Assembly (NCBI RefSeq): GCF_022179805.1
Contig: NZ_BPUO01000006.1
Coordinates: 186,001 to 250,000 of the forward strand
From: Cupriavidus pauculus
GTDB lineage: Bacteria; Pseudomonadota; Gammaproteobacteria; Burkholderiales; Burkholderiaceae
Reading direction: 5' to 3'
Length of the DNA: 64,000 nucleotides
In this document: one piece after another, positions 58,479 through 64,000 of the stretch
Layout of the letters: each line of letters starts with the position of its first letter
Numbering within the stretch: position 1 is the first letter of the stretch
Made by a program: the position numbers and the translations under genes
The notes under the pieces: generated by a model
What the model was told of the DNA's origin: nothing
Databases searched by the model: none
The model's input: only the letters and a program-made list of their open reading frames with translations

Positions 58479-58982
58479 ATGAACAGGCAGCAATCATTCA
58501 ACCGATACCTGTCTACCAGCAGGACCTTGTTTTCACACAGCGCCCGCAGCACGCGGCGCAAGCGCATTGCCGTGGCCGCCGTGATCGGCGCGACGGTGCT
58601 TGTCGCGGCTGCACTGCAACCGGCCAAGGCGCAATCGGCCAGCGCGGCAACCGTGGGCAACGAAATGGTGATCCGCACCATGGGCCCGGTCAGCTACGTC
58701 TGCGGCGGCATCGCCGAGGATGAACGCGCCCGGCTGGCGGCACAGGAGAAGAACTTCAACATGGGCATCCTGTTCACGCGGGGTACCGATGGCGAGTACC
58801 TGGCCGACGTTGATGTAAAACTGACACGCGACGGCCAGAATGTGGCTGATTTCCGCGCTGGCGGCCCGCGCTGCCTCATACGTGCGCCAGAAGGCAGCTA
58901 CAATATCGAGGCCAGTTACAAGGGTCAGCCGAAGTCCATCAAGATCAGCACCGGCACACGCAACGCGCAACTACGCTGGTAG
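58479..58982 (+). CDS. Exported protein with carboxypeptidase-regulatory-like fold
   Basis: 167-aa protein with a long positively charged N-terminus and hydrophobic segment (IAVAAVIGATVLVAAALQPA, about residues 30-50, cleavage likely after AKA) leading to a periplasmic domain. The domain (GEYLADVDVKLTRDGQNVADFRAGGPRCLIRAPEGSYNIEASYKG) has the beta-sandwich pattern of Ig-like/CarboxypepD_reg repeats; two cysteines (YVCGG, RCLI) may pair. ACGGAGG lies 5-6 nt before the ATG. Specific function unknown. Confidence 0.8.
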   Translation: MNRQQSFNRYLSTSRTLFSHSARSTRRKRIAVAAVIGATVLVAAALQPAKAQSASAATVGNEMVIRTMGPVSYVCGGIAEDERARLAAQEKNFNMGILFTRGTDGEYLADVDVKLTRDGQNVADFRAGGPRCLIRAPEGSYNIEASYKGQPKSIKISTGTRNAQLRW

Positions 58983-59052
58983 TTTTCCCTGGCAAGTCCA
59001 CCCAATGCATGAAGCGGGCGGGCGCTGACCCGGCAACCTAACGACAAGAAGG

Positions 59053-59736
59053 ATGCCGCAGCGCCCGCTTTTTTCGCCGCCCTCTCCGCCAGCCAGCCTG
59101 GGCTCCGCGCGGAATTCGTCCCGCCTCGCCCTCACCGCGCTGTGCGCGAGCGCCCTGCTGCTTGCCGCCTGCGCAGGCGGGCCGCCTGCTCGCAATACGT
59201 CCTCGCTGCCCCGCACGCCGGGCAAGCCCATGATCGACCCAAGCGCTGGACTGGAGGAAATCTCGATCCAGGCCATGTCGCTGGTTGGCACGCCCTACCG
59301 CTACGGCGGTAACACACCGGATTCCGGATTCGACTGCAGCGGATTGGTCCGCTACGTGGTGTCGCGCGCAGCCAACGTGAACCTGCCGCGCACCACCGAC
59401 CAGATGGGTCAGCGCGGCGTATCGCTCGACCGCAGCGAAGTGGCATCGGGCGACCTCGTATTCTTCAATACCACAGGCCGCGCCAACTCCCACGTCGGCA
59501 TCTACGTGGGCCAGAACCGCTTTGTCCATGCGCCGGCCACCGGCGGCACCGTACGGCTGGAAGACATGGGCAAGTCCTACTGGGCATCGCGCTACAACGG
59601 CGCGCGGCGCGTGGTGGCGGCCAGCAACCTGCCGATGACGCCAGCGCCGGTGCAGCCCACACCAGCCCCCACGCCAGCGCCGGCCGTTCCCGCACCTGTC
59701 GACGATGATCCGATCGCCGCATTCGCCAACCAATAG
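59053..59736 (+). CDS. NlpC/P60 (C40) cell-wall peptidase lipoprotein
   Basis: 227-aa lipoprotein: signal with lipobox LLAAC (Cys about residue 40), then an NlpC/P60 domain with catalytic Cys in DCSGLVRYV, His in SHVGIYVG and a third polar residue in HAPATGG. The C-terminus is a Pro/Ala-rich tail (PAPVQPTPAPTPAPA). Cleaves D-Glu-mDAP-type bonds in peptidoglycan stems, like Spr/MepS (inference). The ATG follows AAGAAGG directly, an unusually tight spacing. Ends at a bidirectional terminator. Confidence 0.92.
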   Translation: MPQRPLFSPPSPPASLGSARNSSRLALTALCASALLLAACAGGPPARNTSSLPRTPGKPMIDPSAGLEEISIQAMSLVGTPYRYGGNTPDSGFDCSGLVRYVVSRAANVNLPRTTDQMGQRGVSLDRSEVASGDLVFFNTTGRANSHVGIYVGQNRFVHAPATGGTVRLEDMGKSYWASRYNGARRVVAASNLPMTPAPVQPTPAPTPAPAVPAPVDDDPIAAFANQ

Positions 59737-59753
59737 CACCGGGCCTTGAGCCA

Positions 59754-59785
59754 TAAAAAAAGCCAGGCAAATGCCTGGCTTTTTC
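59754..59785. terminator. Bidirectional terminator (NlpC/P60 gene / pit)
   Basis: A-run, AGCCAGGCA, AA, TGCCTGGCT, T-run: perfect 9-bp stem with tails on both sides, between the + strand peptidase (stop 59736) and - strand pit (stop 59805). Confidence 0.94.
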
Positions 59786-59804
59786 ATTGCGGAGGTACGC
59801 TGGC

Positions 59805-60815
59805 TTACAGGATCTGCTTGCCGATCCACCAGGCAATCGCCGACATGAACGCCGATGCCGGAATCGTCAGCACCCACGCCCACACGATATTGCCCGCCAC
59901 GCCCCAGCGCACGGCCGACATCTTCTGCGCGGAACCCACGCCGACGATGGCACCCGTAATCGTGTGCGTGGTCGACACAGGCACGCCCAGCGCCGAGGCG
60001 ATGAACAGCGTGATCGCGCCGCCGGTCTCGGCACAGAAGCCGCCCACCGGTTTCAGCTTGGTAATCTTCTGGCCCATGGTACGCACGATCCGCCAGCCGC
60101 CGAACAGCGTGCCCATGCCGATCGCCACATAGCAGCTCACGATCACCCACATCGGCGGCTCTGCCCCGCCCACGGCCACATGGCCGCTGGCGATCAGCAG
60201 CATCCAGATGATGCCGATGGTCTTCTGCGCATCGTTGCCGCCGTGCCCCAGGCTATAGAGCGACGCCGACACCAGCTGCAGCCGGCGGAACCAACGGTCC
60301 ACGCGCGACGGCGGCGTACGGAAGAACGTCCAGCCCACGATCACCATCATGATCGAACCCAGGATGAAGCCCAGCAGCGGCGAGATCAGGATGAACGCCA
60401 CGGTCTTCAGCAGGCCGTTACCCACCAGTGCGCCGGTACCCGACTTGGCCACCGCGGCACCCACCAGCCCGCCAATCAGCGCGTGCGACGACGACGACGG
60501 AATGCCATACAGCCACGTGATCACGTTCCAGGCGATGGCCCCGACCAGCGCCCCGAAAATCACGTAATGGTCGACGATATTGACGTCGATGGTTCCGGTC
60601 CCCACCGTGGCCGCCACCTTCAGGTGGAAGATAAAGATCGCCACCACGTTGCACATCGCCGCCATGGCTACCGCATGGTGCGGCTTGAGCACGCCCGTGG
60701 AAACCACCGTGGCAATCGAGTTGGCCGCGTCGTGGAAGCCGTTCATGAAGTCGAACAGCAACGCCAGCGCCACCAGCAGCCCGATGACCCACAAGCTCAT
60801 TTGAACAGTTTGCAT
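59805..60815 (-). CDS. pit: Low-affinity inorganic phosphate transporter, PiT family
   Basis: 336-aa symporter with about ten helices and the duplicated PiT signature: DFMNGFHDAANSIATVVSTG in the first half and SLGHGGNDAQKTIGII in the second, plus PVSTTHTITGAIVGVG. Lies 13 nt after the DUF47 gene, a widespread pairing in which DUF47/PhoU-like protein modulates Pit. An in-frame ATG five codons in is an alternative start. Moves metal-phosphate with protons across the inner membrane. Confidence 0.95.
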   Translation of the reverse strand: MQTVQMSLWVIGLLVALALLFDFMNGFHDAANSIATVVSTGVLKPHHAVAMAAMCNVVAIFIFHLKVAATVGTGTIDVNIVDHYVIFGALVGAIAWNVITWLYGIPSSSSHALIGGLVGAAVAKSGTGALVGNGLLKTVAFILISPLLGFILGSIMMVIVGWTFFRTPPSRVDRWFRRLQLVSASLYSLGHGGNDAQKTIGIIWMLLIASGHVAVGGAEPPMWVIVSCYVAIGMGTLFGGWRIVRTMGQKITKLKPVGGFCAETGGAITLFIASALGVPVSTTHTITGAIVGVGSAQKMSAVRWGVAGNIVWAWVLTIPASAFMSAIAWWIGKQIL

Positions 60816-60828
60816 GCCAGTGCGAGCC

Positions 60829-61455
60829 TCAGGCGTTTTCCAGGACGATACCTTCGATGATGTTCGCTACGTCCTCGCACTTGTCGGTGATGGACTCCAG
60901 CTGCTCGTAGATCGCCTTCAGCTTGATCAGGCGCTTGACGTCGGTTTCCTCGCGGAACAGCTTCGACATCGCGGCACGCATCACACGGTCCGCCTCGGAT
61001 TCGAGCTGGTCGATCTGCTGGGCGGTCTTCAGGATGGTGCTGGCATTGCCCATGTCTTCGAGCAGCGCCACCGCGATCTTGACGGCGTCGCAGCACTGCA
61101 CGCAGATCGTGGCCAGGCGGCGCGCCTCGTCGGTCAGGTGCGTCACGTCGTACAGCGAGATGGTCTCGGCCACGTCTTCCATCAGGTCCAGGATGTCGTC
61201 CATGGTCGTGATGAGCTTGTGGATCTCGTCGCGGTCCAGCGGCGTGATGAACGTCTTGTGCAGCAGGTCGATCGTATCGTGCGTGATGCGATCGGCCTTC
61301 TTTTCCGTGGCCTGCACGCGGCGGGCGTGGGCTTCGGCGTTGGGCAGATCGTTCACCAGCGCTTCCAGCTCGTGCGCGGCGGTCACGGCGCAATCAGCGT
61401 GCTGGTTGAAGTACTCAAAGAACTTGCCCTCGGTGGGCATGAAGCGACCGAACAT
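60829..61455 (-). CDS. DUF47 / PhoU-like phosphate transport regulator
   Basis: 208-aa all-helical protein of the DUF47 (Pit accessory) family: MFGRFMPTEGKFFEYFNQHA at the N-terminus, E/DxxxD metal-binding helices (EKKADRITHDTIDLLHKTF; IDQLESEADRVMRAAM; KCEDVANIIEGI). First gene of the two-gene unit with pit. Cytoplasmic; probably controls Pit activity in response to phosphate. A hairpin (61526-61550) separates it from dnaB. Confidence 0.93.
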   Translation of the reverse strand: MFGRFMPTEGKFFEYFNQHADCAVTAAHELEALVNDLPNAEAHARRVQATEKKADRITHDTIDLLHKTFITPLDRDEIHKLITTMDDILDLMEDVAETISLYDVTHLTDEARRLATICVQCCDAVKIAVALLEDMGNASTILKTAQQIDQLESEADRVMRAAMSKLFREETDVKRLIKLKAIYEQLESITDKCEDVANIIEGIVLENA

Positions 61456-61525
61456 GAAATGTCCTTGTGGCGCAGCCTCACGGCAGCGCTCGGTTTATGG
61501 CAAAGGGGAGACAGCGCAAGTACGC

Positions 61526-61550
61526 GACAGCCGCCTCATGGGCGGCTGTC
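61526..61550. terminator. Hairpin between dnaB and the DUF47 gene
   Basis: GACAGCCGCC, 5-nt loop TCATG, GGCGGCTGTC, a perfect 10-bp stem 56 nt after the dnaB stop. There is no clear U-run, so it may be a weak terminator or an mRNA-stabilising hairpin. Confidence 0.55.
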
Positions 61551-61605
61551 ATCAAAGCGCAATATTTTACAGGGTTGCACCGCGCAGCGGTGTAACTGCA
61601 ACCGA

Positions 61606-62997
61606 TCAGTTGTCGTTGTCGAAGAACGCCGGGCCGCCACTGAAGTTATCGAACTTCGTAAATTGACCCAGGAACGTGAGCCTAACGGTGCCGATCGGGC
61701 CGTTACGCTGCTTACCGATGATGATCTCGGACGTACCCTTGTCCTGCGAATCGGGGTTGTACACTTCGTCGCGATAAATAAACAGAATCACGTCGGCATC
61801 CTGCTCGATGGCGCCGGATTCACGCAGGTCGGACATCACCGGGCGCTTGTTCGGCCGCTGTTCCAGGCTTCGGTTCAGCTGCGACAGTGCGATGACCGGG
61901 CAGTTGAGTTCCTTGGCTAGGCCCTTCAGTGATCGCGAGATCTCCGAGATCTCGGTCGCGCGGTTCTCACCACTACCCGAACCCGACATCAGCTGCAGGT
62001 AGTCGATGATGATCAGGCCAAGCTGGCCGCACTGGCGCGCCAGACGACGCGAGCGCGCGCGCAACTCCATCGGATTCAGCGCCGGCGTCTCGTCGATGAA
62101 CAACTGCGCATCGTTCATGCGCTGGATCGAGTGCGTCAGACGCGGCCAGTCCTCGTCGAGCAGCCGGCCGGTACGCAGACGGTGCTGGTCGAGGCGCCCC
62201 ACCGAGCCCAGCATACGCATGGCCAGTTGCACGCCCGCCATTTCCATCGAGAACACCGCCACGGGCAGGCCCTGCTCCACGGCAACATGCTCGCCAATGT
62301 TCAGCGAGAAAGCGGTCTTACCCATCGATGGCCGGCCAGCCACGATGATCAGGTCGCCCGGCTGCATGCCGCTGGTCATGCGATCGAGGTCGATAAACCC
62401 GGTCGGCACACCCGTCACATCGGTAGAGCTGTCGCGATGGTAGAGCTCGTCGATCCGTTCCACCACCTGCGTCAGCAGCGGCTGGATTTCCTGGAAGCCC
62501 TTCTGGCCGCGCGAGCCCTCCTCGGCGATAGCAAAAACCTTGGATTCTGCCTCGTCCAGCAGTTCGCGCACTTCACGCCCCTTCGGCGCGAAAGCCGCCG
62601 AGGCGATGTCATCGGCCACCGTCACCAGCTTGCGCAGCACCGACCGCTCCCGCACGATTTCGGCGTAACGGCGGATGTTGGCCGCACTTGGCGTGTTTTG
62701 CGCGAGGGAGTTCAGATAGGCCAGGCCACCCACCTCCTCGGCCTTGCCGGACACCTGGAGCATTTCGAAGACCGTGATCACGTCCGCCGGCTTCGTGGCG
62801 GAGATCAGCCGCGCGATGCTCTGGAAGATCATGCGGTGGTCAAAGCGATAGAAATCGGCTTCGGACAGGAAGTCGGCGATACGGTCCCAGGCGGCGTTAT
62901 CCAGCAGCAACCCGCCGAGCACCGATTGTTCGGCCTCGATCGAGTGTGGGGGAACCTTGAGACTGTCGAGTTGGGGATCTGCGGCGGGCGCGTTCAT
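61606..62997 (-). CDS. dnaB: Replicative DNA helicase DnaB
   Basis: 463-aa hexameric fork helicase. N-terminal domain (PPHSIEAEQSVLGGLLLDN), linker, and RecA-like C-terminal domain with Walker A GRPSMGKTAFSL, LIIIDYLQLM (Walker B) and the arginine-finger region SDLRESGAIEQDADV. No intein. The ATG at 62997 is used: a perfect TATAAT lies at 63011-63006, so the transcript would begin about 2 nt before it, and no Shine-Dalgarno exists. A terminator separates it from rplI. Confidence 0.96.
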   Translation of the reverse strand: MNAPAADPQLDSLKVPPHSIEAEQSVLGGLLLDNAAWDRIADFLSEADFYRFDHRMIFQSIARLISATKPADVITVFEMLQVSGKAEEVGGLAYLNSLAQNTPSAANIRRYAEIVRERSVLRKLVTVADDIASAAFAPKGREVRELLDEAESKVFAIAEEGSRGQKGFQEIQPLLTQVVERIDELYHRDSSTDVTGVPTGFIDLDRMTSGMQPGDLIIVAGRPSMGKTAFSLNIGEHVAVEQGLPVAVFSMEMAGVQLAMRMLGSVGRLDQHRLRTGRLLDEDWPRLTHSIQRMNDAQLFIDETPALNPMELRARSRRLARQCGQLGLIIIDYLQLMSGSGSGENRATEISEISRSLKGLAKELNCPVIALSQLNRSLEQRPNKRPVMSDLRESGAIEQDADVILFIYRDEVYNPDSQDKGTSEIIIGKQRNGPIGTVRLTFLGQFTKFDNFSGGPAFFDNDN

Positions 62998-63005
62998 GGG
63001 GGGCA

Positions 63006-63011
63006 ATTATA
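63006..63011 (-). promoter_or_regulatory. -10 element of a dnaB promoter (leaderless)
   Basis: Perfect TATAAT on the minus strand ending 8 nt before the dnaB ATG at 62997. Predicted +1 near 62999 would leave a leader of 2 nt or fewer. The -35 region (TTTTTG at about 63035-63030) is weak. Confidence 0.65.
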
Positions 63012-63030
63012 ACGGCGCCGGGCGCCACGC

Positions 63031-63069
63031 AAAAAACAAAAAAGGCAGGAGCTTGGCCCCTGCCTTTTT
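63031..63069 (-). terminator. Intrinsic terminator after rplI
   Basis: Minus strand AAAGGCAGG, 9-nt loop, CCTGCCTTT followed by TTTGTTTTTTG. It ends the rpsF-priB-rpsR-rplI transcript before dnaB. Confidence 0.9.
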
Positions 63070-63078
63070 CATGCATCG

Positions 63079-63104
63079 GATGTGCCGGTCCGGACCGGCA
63101 CATC
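63079..63104. repeat. Perfect 26-nt palindrome after rplI
   Basis: GATGTGCCGGTCC and its exact reverse complement with no spacer (26 nt), 15 nt after the rplI stop codon and directly before the terminator. As RNA it forms an 11-bp stem with a tetraloop. Could be a 3'-end stabiliser or protein-binding site. Confidence 0.75.
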
Positions 63105-63119
63105 GTCGGCGGATACAGC

Positions 63120-63572
63120 TTAGACGTGTTCGCCCAGCACCGAGACGGTGATGTCGACCAGCACGTCGGTGTGCAGCGACACGCCAACGGTGTAGTCGCC
63201 AACCATCTTCAGCGGGCCGTTCGGCAGACGCACTTGCGACTTTTCAACCTTGAAGCCTTGACCTTCCAGGGCTTGGGCGATGTCGGCGTTGGTCACCGAA
63301 CCGAACAGACGGCCGTCCACACCCGACTTCTGGGTGATCTGGACGGTCAGGCCGTTCAGCTTTTCGCCTTCGGTTTGCGAGGCAGCCAGCTTCTCGGCGG
63401 CGGCCTTTTCCAGCTCGGCGCGCTTCACTTCGAATTCGGCGATGGCGGTTTGGGTAGCACGGCGAGCGCGCTTGGTCGGGATCAGGAAGTTACGTGCGTA
63501 ACCGTCCTTCACGCGAACGATGTCACCCAGGTTGCCCAGGTTGATGACTTTTTCCAGCAGAATGACTTGCAT
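63120..63572 (-). CDS. rplI: 50S ribosomal protein L9
   Basis: 150-aa L9, full bacterial length. N-terminal globular domain [32 protein letters not shown] (the L9 signature), the long connecting helix ([21 protein letters not shown]) and C-terminal RNA-binding domain. Lies 30 nt after rpsR in the priB-rpsR-rplI group and ends at a palindrome plus terminator. Confidence 0.98.
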   Translation of the reverse strand: MQVILLEKVINLGNLGDIVRVKDGYARNFLIPTKRARRATQTAIAEFEVKRAELEKAAAEKLAASQTEGEKLNGLTVQITQKSGVDGRLFGSVTNADIAQALEGQGFKVEKSQVRLPNGPLKMVGDYTVGVSLHTDVLVDITVSVLGEHV

Positions 63573-63602
63573 CGTGTATTTCTCCTTGCGGTCCTGGGAC
63601 TA

Positions 63603-63881
63603 TCAGTTCTTGTGCAGGTCGGTGTACGGCAGCAGCGCCAGGAAGCGGGCGCGCTTGATGGCCGTATCCAGCTGACGCTGATAGTGAGCCTTGGTACCGG
63701 TCAGACGAGCCGGCGTGATCTTGCCGTTGTCGCCGACGAAATCCTTCAGCGTGTCCAGATCCTTGTAGTCGATCTGTTCGACGCCAGCCACGGTGAAGCG
63801 GCAGAAGCGCTTGCGCTTGAACAGCGGGTTCTGTTGCTGGAAGCGCTTCTTGTTCTTGTTGTCACGTTTGACGAATGCCAT
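63603..63881 (-). CDS. rpsR: 30S ribosomal protein S18
   Basis: 92-aa S18 with the conserved core [29 protein letters not shown] and [33 protein letters not shown]-terminal [18 protein letters not shown] is a basic extension; after Met removal Ala would be the RimI acetylation site. The ribosome-binding site AGGATT overlaps the end of priB. Between priB and rplI. Confidence 0.98.
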   Translation of the reverse strand: MAFVKRDNKNKKRFQQQNPLFKRKRFCRFTVAGVEQIDYKDLDTLKDFVGDNGKITPARLTGTKAHYQRQLDTAIKRARFLALLPYTDLHKN

Positions 63882-63884
63882 GAT

Positions 63885-64000
63885 TCAATCCTTTTCGAAT
63901 GCTTTACATCGAGTGATGTGAAAGACCAGTGTCTTGCTGTTCCGGTGCTTGCGGGCCAGAAAGCCCTCGCAATCGAGCAGCGTACCGAGCGGGGTCCGCT
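63885..64000 (-). CDS. priB: Primosomal replication protein N, PriB (5' end cut by window)
   Basis: The last 116 nt, read on the minus strand, give an uninterrupted 38-codon C-terminus (TPLGTLLDCEGFLARKHRNSKTLVFHITRC...FEKD, stop TGA at 63885) with the OB-fold end strand GFLARKHRNSKTLVFHI typical of PriB. It precedes rpsR by 3 nt, exactly where priB stands in the rpsF-priB-rpsR-rplI operon. The start codon and about 60 residues are outside the window. PriB helps restart replication forks by loading DnaB through PriA/DnaT. Confidence 0.85.
   Translation of the reverse strand, partial: RTPLGTLLDCEGFLARKHRNSKTLVFHITRCKAFEKD

Overview
The window is a stretch of GC-rich (roughly two-thirds G+C) chromosome from a betaproteobacterium. 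The best fit is the Burkholderiaceae, most likely Cupriavidus or Ralstonia. Reasons are the codon bias, the priB-rpsR-rplI-dnaB run followed by a DUF47/Pit phosphate-uptake pair, a cysTWA operon ending in cysB, a 3-hydroxybutyrate-oligomer hydrolase typical of PHB-storing Cupriavidus/Ralstonia, and a PIN-PhoH protein next to a Bcp peroxiredoxin. Species assignment is inference. About 62 protein genes are supported. The first (gsiD) and last (priB) are cut by the window edges. I see no tRNA, rRNA, CRISPR array, insertion sequence or prophage.

Layout. 1-7.4 kb: a minus-strand operon with an RpiR regulator, iaaA (isoaspartyl peptidase) and gsiABCD (glutathione/peptide import), with a perfect palindromic operator upstream of the regulator. 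7.6-18 kb: an ABC-F ATPase; alr-radA-dsbB; the lysophospholipid flippase lplT; and tsaB-rimI-udg-DUF1853. 18-22.6 kb: acyl-CoA-binding protein, a small exported protein, an NmrA-like oxidoreductase, an MFS exporter coupled to a DUF1857 protein, and a VOC protein. 22.6-28.9 kb: the glyoxylate shunt. Malate synthase (aceB) lies behind a haloacid-dehalogenase-type gene with a divergent LysR regulator; then come a universal stress protein, isocitrate lyase (aceA) and a gamma-glutamylcyclotransferase. 29-31 kb: a LytS/LytTR two-component pair.

31-42 kb is a sulfur-acquisition block, all on the minus strand: sbp, a 23-codon leader-like ORF, ssuADCB, a degenerate EAL protein, a hydrolase, then cysTWA-cysB. 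Together with gsi, the window encodes uptake of sulfate, sulfonates and glutathione. Its intergenic regions hold most of the unexplained structure: a compound stem-loop touching the cysT start codon, a motif shared by the cysT and sbp promoters, a strong hairpin between sbp and ssu, and a candidate three-hairpin small RNA between sbp and osmC.

42-50.7 kb: osmC, clpB with a clear heat-shock (sigma-32) promoter, 3HB-oligomer hydrolase, crcB and moaE-moaD-moeA. 50.8-55 kb: alaA-hom-thrC amino-acid operon. 55-60 kb: Mth938-like protein, bcp, a structured intergenic RNA candidate, phoH, an exported protein and an NlpC/P60 lipoprotein. 59.8-64 kb: DUF47-pit, dnaB (apparently leaderless), rplI, rpsR, priB. 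Most of the content is ordinary core genome. The novelty candidates are RNA-level and regulatory rather than a new protein system.
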